A stretch of DNA of 64,000 nt from Drosophila persimilis. Lineage: Eukaryota > Arthropoda > Insecta > Diptera > Drosophilidae. Shown here in pieces: positions 53,065-63,900 of this stretch (its first letter is position 1; every line of letters begins with the position of its first letter). The notes beneath the pieces were generated by a model that was not told the DNA's origin, ran no database searches, and worked only from the letters and a program-made list of their open reading frames with translations. A program made the position numbers and the translations under genes. The DNA lies in the NCBI RefSeq assembly GCF_003286085.1, contig NW_020825288.1, positions 8,556,001 to 8,620,000 of the forward strand, in the 5' to 3' direction.

Positions 53065-53288
53065 CTGTGTAAATGGAAAGCTGCTCGCACAAAAACGAAA
53101 CACCCCGCGATAGCCATGAGTGGTATGCGGAAGCGTGGCAGCAGAGATGGCTCCGGGGAGTTCGTACAGGGACTACAACGAACCAGCCAGGGACTCTGCC
53201 ATTTGCCAGGACTATAAAGTACAGTAAAAAATGCAAAATCTTCTACTAAAATTCCTAGACTGAACTGGATAAAAACGCACTTGTAATT

Positions 53289-53294
53289 TTTATT
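53289..53294 (-). terminator. candidate distal poly(A) signal AATAAA
   Basis: The minus strand reads AATAAAAATTACAAG and then GTGCGTTTTTAT. This is a canonical hexamer followed after about 10-25 bases by a GU/U-rich stretch, at the place where the T-rich skew begins. AATAAA is common in AT-rich DNA, so this is only a candidate end for the long 3' UTR. Confidence 0.3.
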
Positions 53295-53930
53295 TTTACA
53301 AAATTTTTTTGTTCGTTTTATTTGTTTTCTTTCAATATATTTATGTATACATAATATAATTTTTGTTGTTTATTCGGTATATTTACTTATTTCCGTTGTT
53401 TCTATGTTGCAGTTGTTATTTCTTTTACCATCTTGCAATCGTCTGTCGTTTGTTCTTTTTGTTCTCTTGTGTGTGTGTGTATTTTGCTGTCACCTATGTA
53501 TAATTTCTCTATGCATTTCGCGTCCTGCAACACTGGCAGCAGCATCCCTGCGTCTAGCTCTAAAACCTGCCCCTACTTATAATGGTAGCCCGCACTTGGG
53601 ACCATCTCCCATAGCGTACAGCTCCACTTTTATATGCTGAATTTTCTTTTTGTATAATATTCTTTGATTTCCCATTTTTCTTTTGGCGCGTTGGTATACA
53701 AATACGCAACCAAAATGTTTTTCTTCTCTTTTCGGTTTTTGTCCCTTTTTGGTTTTTTTTTTTTTGTATTTTTTCAACTATAAATACTTTTTCTTTTGAA
53801 TGGTTTCTTGCTTAATTTGATTAACTTTTCTTTAATATTCGTTACTTTTTTCACTTTTGTGTGGTGTTTGTGTTTTCCTATGCAAATGCAGTTTGTGTTT
53901 GTGTGTGTGTGTGATTTCCGATGCCATATT

Positions 53931-54000
53931 TATATTGTATATATATAGATATATACATATACATATATATAGATTTATGTATATATATATAGATTCCGTT
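53931..54000. repeat. TA-rich low-complexity tract
   Basis: Nearly pure TATA/ATAG/ACAT stretch. A similar shorter one is at 54286-54303. Confidence 0.8.
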
Positions 54001-55120
54001 TTCGTGTATATTTAATACTTAGCTTATGCATTAGGTTTCCAATGGTATTTTCGGCTTTGTTCTTGCTGTTTTTTGTTATTTTTGTTGTTTTTGCTGTTTG
54101 TATTCCGCTACAATATTTTCGATTTTTCCCATTCTGTTTGCCTTTTGCCCTTGTGTTTTCTAGTCCTTGTCCTAAAACACACTCAAACATGCTTAAATTT
54201 CTACAAAATATTTGCAATACTGCAGTCGATATCTATACTTTGTTTACTTTAGTTATTTGCTATTTACTTATCATATTTTACGTCTGTATATATATATATA
54301 TATCGATATCTATATATGCATTGGTGTGTATTTGTATGTATGTGTGTGTGTGTGATGTGGTTATGTGTGTGTATATTCTGTTTTCTGGTCTGTGTGTGTG
54401 AATGCTCTCCAAAACTCTGTCGTTCGCTTTCGCTTTTTTCGGTTTCCCTTGAATGTTGGTTTTGTTAGCAGCTTTTGGTTGTTTGCTCATCGTTTTGATT
54501 TTTTTCTACATTTGTATTTGATTTGTTTGGAATCTTAGTGTAATTTTAATTGCACAACATGCCCTTCGAACGTTTTTGCTTTTTGGTTTACTGCATAAAA
54601 ATATGTTATGGTTATTGCACTGCCTCCTGGCTCATTGATTTGGTTCCACCGGCTCTCGTGGCTAGTACATTTTACAGTTTAGAGTCTAGTGTTACGCTAA
54701 TGCGAGTATTCTGCTGAAATCGTATCCCTTCCACACTAATTGGTAGGTATTTATGTACCCAAATATGCTTCTCAGATTTGATTCGATTTGATTTGGGTTT
54801 GTGGCTGCCTTCAAATTAAATCCTGTTCTGTTCTGCTTGGTTTGTATCTAGATTATTGTGTAATTAAACGTACGGAAACACATTCAGAATTCGGATAATT
54901 AGTATTCATTTGCCATTTGCCTCGAAGGGATCTGTTTGCACATACAACACATATGTATATTGTACATACATATATGTATGTATATGGTATAGTATGCACT
55001 CGTATATAGTACTATATATATCTATGTATTTGGTTTAATTGTTTTGTAGCTTAGATAATACTTTTATTTGATTGATTTCGGTTCTGCCTGGTTGCAAGTT
55101 GATCTCATTTCATTACGTTT

Positions 55121-55140
55121 CATTTCATTTCATTTCATTT
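55121..55140. repeat. (CATTT)4 repeat
   Basis: Four exact pentamers within the T-rich tract. Confidence 0.9.
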
Positions 55141-57079
55141 AGTTTTAATTTATGCTATGTGCCCCGAAAGCGACTCGTCCTGTCGTTCGCGCTGCGTGTG
55201 ACAAAATTTTGCTAACTGCTAACTGCTCCTGCATTTCCTTCAGCTTCAGCATTTCAATAATTACACTTCGAATTGACTAATTTGTAATTGTAGTTAATGG
55301 CTAATAACTACAATCATTTCAGTGTGTGGAATCCTTTGCTTTGAGCTCAAACCAAACGAACACATGCATAGAATCAAATTAACGATTGGTATGATCGGAA
55401 CAGAACCTGAGATGTATCGGGAGTTGCAATCGTCTGACCATGTGCTGCTATATGTAGTTCATAATATTGTTCTTCTCTCTTGGTATCTGGGTATCTGGGT
55501 ATTTTGGTATCTTGGTGTCTTGGTGTCTACTGGGGTCTGTCTACTGCCTACTTTTCTGGGGCCCAGGTCCCGCTGGACTGGCTTCTGGGTTGCTTCTGTG
55601 GGTCTTCACTTGTGTATAAATACTTTGTATATGTTCATACACAATATATATGTATGTGTATGTATATATACTATATATATAGACGTATATAAATGTCTTA
55701 GCACATTTCGTAGATACACAACATAAATACATACAGTTACAGCATTTATTCATATATATATTTGTTATTTGTATATTATTTAGTTCGTCGTCGTCCGCCT
55801 GTTGGATCATCTCTCGCGTTCCACAGCTACTGGTAATTCCTATTTAGTTTCCAACTCTTCTCTAGTTCTTCTATGTGCCAACTACCCATTTTTTAACTCT
55901 TTACTGATATGTAGCGCAAACATTAACAAACAAACCGATAATATTTTTTTGTTTTTTGTTTTTCTTTTTTCTTTTCTTCTTGTTTTTCCTTAACTATAAA
56001 CTTATGCTCTTATAAATGTTCTTCACTTCTTTTTTCTTCATTCGTCTCCGTTTTCTTATAGCCAAATTTTAGTTTTCTCCGAAACAGTTTTGGTTTCTCT
56101 TTGAATTTGTTTTTTTATTTTTCTTCGGTTTTAATTTCTTTTTTTTTTGTTTGGTCAACAACATTATGAATTTTGCTTTCCCGCGTTTTGTCACATAACA
56201 AAAAATGTCTAGAAAATGAAATGACAACAGAAAAATGCATTTCTCTTCGTGCCTCTATCGCTCCTCTATCGCTCCGATACCAGTCGATACAACTCCAATC
56301 CAATCCCACCCCGCTTTAAAATCACATCTACATCTAAGTCGTTTGCCGTCCTGGTTAAACATGCAATGCTTCTCGTAGTTTCTCTAATTTCTAGTGCTAA
56401 AAACATTTAAATATAGTACAGTACAACTGCCCCTAGTGTCTACAGTTACATGTGTGTGGGTCTCCTGCCGCCTGCCGCCTGCCTCCTGCCTCCGATCCGC
56501 GGCTAAAACTCGGCGACCATGGCTAATCATAATGAGTGAGCATCCTATCATCCTACCATCTAGCTAACACAAAAATATATCCATACTAGGCTACGAGTAT
56601 GTGTTTGTGTGTTCGATTATCAATAGACATACATACATACATATATCGCACTCGTGCTCGGGCCACACCCAAGTAACTAAATGCTCTTTCTATTCCTTTC
56701 TATTCAGCCTCTTCTGCTGCCAAAAATTCCACTAAAAAACCGCCCAAACAGTCACAATTTGGAATTTGGGGCGTGTCAAATGCAAATTGTGCCCGACCTC
56801 TGTCCCTGGAAAATATCTGAAGCTTAATTTAACCGTTGCATACGCATGTGTTTGTGCATGTGTATCCGTATCTGTATTCCTATTTCTATTACTTGTGAAT
56901 TTTTTTATTTTTATTTGTTGTTGTCATCATTTTAATTGGTTTTCATTTTGAACATCTATATGTGATTTATCATCCAGCACATACAACACAATATGCCATA
57001 AATATAATCTACCATATGACCATAGTTTTTCTTCTCTGTATGTAAATACCGTGTACAAGTACTCGTATTCCTATGCATC

Positions 57080-57084
57080 CTATG
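57080..57084. repeat. target site duplication, left copy (CTATG)
   Basis: CTATG directly precedes the left terminus and is found again directly after the right terminus at 58279-58283. Five bases is the duplication size of Transib. Confidence 0.8.
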
Positions 57085-57120
57085 CACTATGGTCCGAACG
57101 ACCACTTTTGTTGGCCAAAA
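57085..57120 (+). repeat. left terminal inverted repeat of the Transib-like element
   Basis: These 36 bases, starting CACTATGGTCC and ending TTGGCCAAAA, are repeated exactly in inverted orientation at 58243-58278. The leading CACTATG resembles the CACAGTG heptamer of RAG recombination signals, as known for this superfamily. Confidence 0.92.
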
Positions 57121-57607
57121 CCTAATTTTTCAAAGTCAAAACTGAAACCTGGTTTTGATCGCTCTGCATTAGAAAAAGATCGACCATTAAATCTGCGTAC
57201 CAGAAATTTCCATAGATGGCGCCACATTCGCAAAATCAGCTGTGCAACCCAACTGTTTTTATAGTAAAGCACGTGAAGGGAAAAAGTGGCAAATTAATAA
57301 CCACTTTAGATATCTCAAAAATTGAAAAACGCCAAGACGTGATTAAATTTTTTTGATGAATCTTAATCTGTCGGGTTCTTACTACGTGTTTTGAGTTTTA
57401 AACTGTCTCTAGTAGTTCTGATGTCTTCGTAATTGAAGGTTAAAGTGAGGCCTTCAACATGTGCCAACTTGTAATGAAAACTAATTTTTGAAAAGGTGTA
57501 CAAAGTGAGTCCCACCTAGTCCCACCCTGAAACCTTTTCTGTGTCGTAGATTAATAAATTCTTTTTGAAATGTATATAGTTAGAAATGCCACTTTTTACC
57601 ACAATTC

Positions 57608-58030
57608 TTGGAATTTGCATTAATAGAGCATAACCTCAAATTCGAAAATGCAGATTTGTTTGCCGAATGGAATTCAGAGAAGGGTAAAATTATCAATTAT
57701 TTGAAAACGGATCTTAAGGCGACATATCATATGAAATTAATAAAGCTTTTGAAGATACCAGCAAGAAAATTTGTTACCGTTTGGCAACATACCGGAACAA
57801 ATGCCGGTAAAATTCAAAGATGTTTGAACGAAAATATGTGGATTGGCCACAAGCCTTTTTTTCAATACATTTATCTTTATGTCCAAATATGCTAACTAAG
57901 TTCGTAAGGCTGTACAGGACCCAGTCGGAAAGCCGGCACATATCTCACTTAACGAGGCGTTAACCTTGCTTCTAGACAAGGATTTCGGCAATAATTTACG
58001 GAAACCTTTAAACGATTTTATTTTTATTTA
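57608..58030 (+). pseudogene. broken coding remnant inside the Transib-like element
   Basis: Two adjacent protein-like open segments lie on the plus strand. The first (57608-57895, 95 residues) includes ENADLFAEWNSEKGK and ARKFVTVWQHTGTNAGK. The second, in another frame (about 57900-58030), reads VRKAVQDPVGKPAHISLNEA and continues LTLLLDKDFGNN. They are separated by stops and a frame change, so they look like pieces of one decayed gene. The second resembles, from memory, the short hydrophobic EAL-type motif found near the N-terminal part of Transib-like proteins; that is weak evidence. No catalytic acidic residues can be placed. The downstream portion of a transposase gene is absent, consistent with an internal deletion derivative. 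Confidence 0.4.
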
Positions 58031-58242
58031 AATCAAAATTTTTTTTAGTCGTGCAACGCCGTTTTCTTAAATAAAATATGCTTAATACTTTTTTTCACTA
58101 TAACTAAAAATTTAAATATGCATTATTAAAAAAAGGGGCGGTGCCACACCCATTTTTTTTCTTAAATCCATTTCTTATTGATTATATATATCCAATACAA
58201 AAAACTAAATGAAAAAATCTTGTTCCGTTCGGGAGTTATTAA

Positions 58243-58278
58243 TTTTGGCCAACAAAAGTGGTCGTTCGGACCATAGTG
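58243..58278 (-). repeat. right terminal inverted repeat of the Transib-like element
   Basis: This is the exact inverted copy of 57085-57120, ending GGACCATAGTG on the plus strand. The bases just inside it no longer match, so the repeat length is 36. Confidence 0.92.
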
Positions 58279-58283
58279 CTATG
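58279..58283. repeat. target site duplication, right copy (CTATG)
   Basis: CTATG directly follows the right terminus and matches the left copy at 57080-57084. Confidence 0.8.
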
Positions 58284-58687
58284 AGTGGTAGTGGGAGTGT
58301 GAGTGTGAGTGGGTGTAAGTATATGAGTGAGAGTGTTCTCTATCAATACCGTTTTTGTATAGTATGTTATATAAGCATGTTTGTTTAATGCATATGCTGT
58401 ATACTCTATATATTTCAACCATCTCTATATCTATTTATATATGCTACACTTTTAGTTTCTCTTTTTTAACGGCTTTATTATGTTTCACATTCATGTACTG
58501 CCATTTACTCAATATGTACCTTATCTGTAGGCTTCCTTGAACGGGAAGGACTGCTACCGTGTCTACCGTGTCTACACTGCCCTGTCTTGTGCGAGTATCC
58601 TTCTAGTGTAGCTGTCTCTCATGTTTTCTTCTCTAGCAATTTTCGTGTGTGTATGTTTTATTTATAAGTTGATTAATGCTTGCTTAG

Positions 58688-58725
58688 GTATCGGTATCGG
58701 TATCCGTATCGGTATCATCGGTATC
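58688..58725. repeat. TCGGTA hexamer repeat
   Basis: Imperfect array of GTATCGGTATCGG-type units. Confidence 0.85.
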
Positions 58726-59075
58726 GTTTTCTTGTCTGTGAGGGACTTCTTTGTCCCTGTCTTTTCTGGATAATTAGTTTATTAATGTTTCATTTCTGTG
58801 ACTGCTGCTCCTGCTGCTTTTGCTTTTGCTTCTGCTTCTGAATTGAAGTGTTTTATTTTTGGTTCGCTTACATGATTATGTGATAATATCTATTTTATTA
58901 CGGCTATGCTCGATTAGCTAATATCAATTAATATCATTCGATGGCATACTTTGATTGTTTTCAATATATTTTACTTGTGTATTGGGGGAGTTCTTCTCTC
59001 TCTATATTACTATATTATATATATACGTATAGTATATATATATATCTGTAGCTATATGCGTATTTTGTTTAGTTA

Positions 59076-59100
59076 TCGGTTCGGTTCGGTTCGGTTTGGT
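59076..59100. repeat. (TCGGT)4-5 repeat
   Basis: Four exact pentamers and a fifth TTGGT. Confidence 0.9.
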
Positions 59101-59493
59101 ATTGGTTTGGGTTGGGTTTCGTTTTGGTTTTCTATTTCGTTTTCGTTTTGGCCTAAACAACAGAGAACTAACACAACATATTTGCAGCTAGCCATTCCTC
59201 TTCTGGCAACTGAAATAAAACCATACACATGAACAAGATACGAGTATACATTGGCAATAAGAGTGTGTACGGGGGGGGCGGGGGTTTCAATGTTTTGGGT
59301 GAGGTTGAAACATTTTTGTGTCTGCTTATGTGGGGCGGCTGCTTTATTTTACATACATATCTCTCATGAAGCTTGTTGAAAAAAAGGCAAAACTTAAATC
59401 ATTATCAAATTAAATTCAAATTTCAAACAAATTAAACGCTTAGCTGCTGTAGCTGCTGAAGCCTTATGAAGGGTAAACAACAAAAAAATTATA

Positions 59494-59509
59494 TAGAGAG
59501 AGAGAGAGA
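59494..59509. repeat. (GA)n tract
   Basis: Short pure GA tract inside the T-rich region. Confidence 0.8.
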
Positions 59510-59858
59510 TACAAGTTTGTTTCTGGATTTTTGTGGCTGGACTGTCCTGGATTGGGTGGTTGCGTTTGGATTGCGTTTGGATTTCGTTTTCCTATTCCTC
59601 TCTAATGCCTTCTTCATATTTCATAGTTAGTCAGATACTTTCAGCTGCGAGTGCTTGTGTGTGTGCGTCTTTTGTGTCTGTGTGCGTGTGTAGACCTTAT
59701 AGGAACCTGTCTTTCAATTGCTGATCAATCACAAATCAAAGTGCGATAGTTCTATAGGAAAATGGTAGCCGGACATGACAAGGATTGGCCAATTCGATTG
59801 CGATTGGCATACTAGTACGAACAAGTACATATACGAGTATTGGCAGTTGTCTCTAAGC

Positions 59859-59881
59859 GTGTGTGTGTGTGTGTGTGTGTG
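59859..59881. repeat. (GT)11 microsatellite
   Basis: Pure GT tract. Confidence 0.9.
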
Positions 59882-60852
59882 GGCTGCTGCAGTGCTGCGT
59901 TTAGTAAAATATTCACCTCATCTATCATAGTTATAGGCACTAGTGCTATGTGTGTCTTTGTTTTTGTGTGTGTCTGTATGCTGCTGCTAGGCTAAAACCA
60001 AACTGGGTTCAAAAGTAGGCAAAATACTCGTACAATATGGTCTGGTCTGGGGTTTGTCACGGTTTCGAAAGGGGTTTAAGAAACTGAGGTGGGATGACGG
60101 TCTGGCTGGCAGGATTTTTGTTTGCCCACTTACACACACACCCACACACGCAGCCACACACAAATAAATATTTACATGCGGCAGTGTGTGCGTGTGTGTG
60201 CGCGTAATTAATTTTAACGCATTTTTAATTATGTTTATTTTAATTTAATGTCGCGCTGCCCTGCCTGATTTGTATGTGTGTGGATATTTGTTTTAGTGTG
60301 CGCCAGACGCATTGAGTGTGTGTGTATGTGTGATTTAGGCACAGAATACAACCACACGCTCAGTTTATGCTTTCCGTCAAACCGATCCATTTTATTTACG
60401 AGTATGTGCGACATTTTTGCATGTAATTCTTCTTGCTTTGTCCCTCAATTAATTATTGTTGTTTTTTATACGCGGCATGCTCCAACACATTTACATAAAG
60501 CATTAAATTATGTTTGCATAATGTCATGGGGTGTATCTGTGTGTGTATGTGTGTTCGAGTGGAAGCAACTAGGGTTAAAAATATTTTCGATTTTCTTTGC
60601 TTTTTGCATATACATATGTAATAATTGTTTGCCTTGGCTGCCCGTTTTACAGATATTTGTATGCTCTATTTTTGATGTATATATGTATATATATATATAT
60701 TTATAGGTATATGTATAATTATTATGTATGTATGTTTGGGTGTGTGTTTGTGTGTTGCATTTAGCTTTAGCATAGATTTTTCTGGGGCGGGGTGCAGCTG
60801 TCTAAGATCGCCATCAATGGGTTTCGCAATTTTTGGGTTCTGCGCTTCGCAT

Positions 60853-60862
60853 TTTATTTACA
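60853..60862 (-). terminator. candidate proximal poly(A) signal overlapping a Pumilio-type site
   Basis: On the minus strand, about 120 bases after the TAA, the sequence TGTAAATAAA contains both a Pumilio-type UGUAAAUA and the poly(A) hexamer AATAAA. It would be the first canonical signal for a short 3' UTR isoform. A second TGTAAATA is at 60176-60169 on the same strand. Confidence 0.3.
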
Positions 60863-60979
60863 GCTCAGTTTGGTTTTGGTTTTGGTTTTGTTTCTGTTTC
60901 AGAATAGCAGCTGTACTAGAAAAATTTGGTATGGTATTTTTTGGCTTTTAACTGGCTTATTCGTGTTTTGGTTTTGCGC

Positions 60980-60988
60980 TTACTGTGC
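60980..60988 (-). CDS. CG34354: TIAR-like last coding exon: two codons and stop
   Basis: The best downstream acceptor for the phase-0 donor at 61796 is a pyrimidine tract ending CTTTACTCTTGCAG (AG at 60990-60989). A branch-point-like GACTAAC lies a few tens of bases upstream of it on the minus strand. The exon opens GCA CAG TAA, which adds Ala-Gln and stops. That would make the protein end QVSPQAQ. The intron would be 808 bases. The splice signals are direct observation; their use is inference, because so short a coding piece cannot be tested by codon content. Confidence 0.6.
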   Translation of the reverse strand, partial: AQ

Positions 60989-63900
60989 CTGCAAGAGTAA
61001 AGGATAAACCTTAAAAAATAATATGGGTGTTAGTCAAAATTGGAAAAAAGTAGTAGTCGGAAAAAAATTAATTGTAATGCAGGAAAAAAACACGGTGTAT
61101 GCAGAATTCGATTACAGAAACAAACAATACGACATTTGATATGCAATAATAAATTGTGTTCACACTGTTTGCTTTCCAGAGAGAACGCTTTCGAATTATG
61201 CTAGAGCACGGGATTAGCAAATAAACGCACAAACAGACTGGCAAATGAGTGTTACGTATACGTATCTGGCGATACCGAGCACTTTAAGGATTATTCGAGT
61301 ATGAGTATGCATATGGAAATCGAAATCGAAAGCAGATCCATATGCAGTTCATGCGGATTTACCCACAACGAAAAAAGCCAACACAAATGGGCTGAATTAT
61401 ATTCATTTACTACATTTTAAAATACAACTTAAAACCCAATGAACCCGAACCTTTTCAGAATATTGCGTAAATACCTTTTATATTAGAGTAAGTTGTATTC
61501 GAAACACATTCATTGATTCGATAGCATGCATTTACAACATTTCAATCTACATTCGATACCCAAATGCGGAACAATAATATAAGCGAAAATACCTAAATAA
61601 TTTGAATATTTTGATTGTAACTGAAAAATTAATAAATAATTCAAAGAATAAAAAGTCGAACAATGCATTCAAAAGTTTCAACAAACGTACGAGAAATGTA
61701 CCAGAAATGTACGAAAAATGTTTCAATGTTCTCGGGCAGCGTTCATGTACGAGTGTATGGTGTGTACGGAGTATCTGAGTGTTGGCTGGTACATACCTGT
61801 GGGCTCACTTGGAACTGCTGTATCGGGTAGGCGACCACACCGGCGGCCTGCGGTATGGCAGTCCCGGCCACGCCCGTTGCCATTTGCTGTGCAGGAGAGA
61901 TCTGGGCCTGGGTGACGCCTTGCCAGGTGGCCGGTATCTGCACTCCCATGCTGCAACGACAAAGAGAACGAAACACACACACACATAAGCCCAGAGTTGA
62001 GTTGGTGGAACGGAAATGGGGGCGGTAGCGGGAGCGGGAATGGGAAAGCACATTTACTGATCTGCCTGTACAAAAATGTTGGTCCCTGGAGCGCGTGGTG
62101 TGCGCCACAATTATCACAGCCAGACGACAGATGACAAGGAATGGAAATGCGAATGGGTATGGGAATGGGAATGAGAGCAGGGAAAACAAATTTACGCGAC
62201 TGCGATGCAAATAGCACGTTATGTTGACAGCCCGACACACACGGAAATGCATTTCATACGGCCGCAGACCGACGCGTCGCGATGGTGCAAATGAAAAAGT
62301 TTCGCAATTAGCAAATGAATTCAGTCATCCGTCATGCTGTCGTTCCCCTTGTCGCGGCTGCCCTTGCAGTCGATCCCCGGTGGCGGTTCAATTACTTCAC
62401 AAAGAACAGACCAAAGTGGGTGGATGGGGATTCCTACACACCACACATCATTCGGACGGGATATTATGGACACTCGGAACGGAACATTCGGGACGCACAG
62501 GCAAATCAGCTAATAAAATTATTGCGCCCAGATCCAATGACAATGACAATGACAATATCTGACGAGCCTGTTGAGAGTCGAGTCTCTTACCCCATATATC
62601 CCTGCTGATAGCCGCCGTACTGGCCAAAGTGGTAGCCCTGGATGCCCTGCAGGAATTGGTTCTGCACAGCAGCGGCACTGGCCGCCGCCGGGGTCACAGC
62701 TGTGGCCGTGGCCGAGGAGGCCTGGTATGTGGGTGTGGGTGAGTACCAGCAGCCGGTGGCCGCCAGCTGCTGGCCGTAAGCGGCGGCAGCAGTGGCCCCT
62801 AAGCCGTATGGGAACCCGGCGGCGGCAGCGGCGGCGCTATTGAGTGCCTGGGTGGCGATGGTCTGGGCATTGTTCGGATCGCCGCTCTCCTTGCCCCACG
62901 AGCACTTGACGGGCTGTGCGTTGAGTTCTGTGTTGTGTACCCCGACGATGGCATGGGTGGCGGCCTCCTTGGTGGAGAAGCTGCAAAGAAAACAGTTGTA
63001 CAGGATAAGTAAATCAGACGTAGGGTAATGAAGGATCCATAGCTCTACTTACCGCACGAAGGCATAGCCCTTGTCCTTGAAGACCCGAATCTCTTGTATC
63101 GCTCCATAGGGCGCGAATGTCTTCTGGAGCACCTCCTCGCTGAGGGCGGTGAGGGCGCTGTTAACGCCACCCACATAAACGGTGCAATTGGAGGGACTGC
63201 TCTGATTGTAGACCTCGTCGAAGGTCAACGGCTTGATGTTCTCTGCGAGAAAAAAAAAACAGAAAAAACAGACGAAAATGGGTGAGACCAAGTGTTACGC
63301 AGTGGTGGATTTTAATGTGTCCATCTCAAAAAGATATTTATGGGCAGAACTTTTTTGTGACTGTACAGTGTACAGTGTACTCCATCCACACCCTACACTG
63401 TTTTTTGTACAGCAACTGCATGATTAATATGCAAATTAATTAACGGATTTACCCGCAATGGCGACGGCAACGAGAGCTACATAAATGTGCCTCCGCCTCG
63501 GCAGCTCTGCTGGCAACGTTTTGGTAATTAAAATAACCGCATGCACTTAGTCAATATGCTCGAGTGTGAGTATGCATCTGTGCCTGTGTGTGTGTGTGTG
63601 TGTGTGGTTGGTTCCTCTGCGCGTGTGTGTGTGTCAGAGAGTGGGTGGTGCTGGTGGTGGTGGCACGATACCATGTACCTCTCTCCGCCATTGTTGTTGC
63701 ATATTTAAAATTGTTGCGGTTGTTATTGCATTTTTTATTATACGTATTTTGCGGATATATACATATTTCGTATGCCGTTTTATTGTCGGGGTATACTGGG
63801 CTGCCGTGCTGTGCTTTTTGCACTCACTGTACGAGAACGAGAACGAGACCCTGATTGCTGTTGATGTTGGCTCCTGCTCGGATCGTACGAGTATACGAGT

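Larger units (their letters stand above)
57085..58278. mobile_element. Transib-superfamily DNA transposon, non-autonomous
   Basis: A 1194-base element is bounded by perfect 36-base terminal inverted repeats (57085-57120 and 58243-58278). Both begin CACTATGGTCCGAACGACC read inward. A 5-base direct repeat CTATG flanks it at 57080-57084 and 58279-58283. Transib elements, whose transposase is related to RAG1, have termini beginning CACWATGG and make 5-base target duplications, so both diagnostics fit. Perfect repeats and an intact duplication suggest a fairly recent insertion. The element is far too short for a complete Transib transposase and holds only broken frames. It sits inside the T-rich tract downstream of the TIAR-like stop and interrupts its strand skew. 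Confidence 0.85.
53270..60979 (-). other. putative very long 3' UTR of the TIAR-like gene
   Basis: From just past the TAA to about 53.27 kb the plus strand is heavily T-rich with TTTTG, TTTTATT and TTTCTTT runs. A minus-strand transcript would therefore be A- and AAC-rich, as many long fly 3' UTRs are. The skew starts abruptly near 53281 and is broken only by the transposon at 57085-58278. No open frame of interest is found on either strand. Other content includes TA-rich tracts (53931-54000, 54286-54303, 55620-55690, 58990-59050), (CATTT)4, (TCGGTA)n and (TG)n. The UTR reading is inference; it could also be plain AT-rich intergenic DNA. Confidence 0.4.

Noticed and set aside
52493..53236. 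247-codon minus-strand frame as one gene
   Set aside because: It passes through apparent splice sites and unrelated composition. Only the 45-base segment inside it has exon-like borders.
57085..58278. P-element, hAT or mariner class for the transposon
   Set aside because: P and hAT elements make 8-base and mariner makes TA duplications, whereas this one has a 5-base CTATG duplication and CACTATGG ends.
60980..63242. Assigning the RRM gene firmly to Rox8
   Set aside because: The remembered Rox8 RRM3 wording differs (for example around the NQSSP linker and RNP1), so the second fly TIAR-like gene fits better. A direct alignment is needed to settle it.
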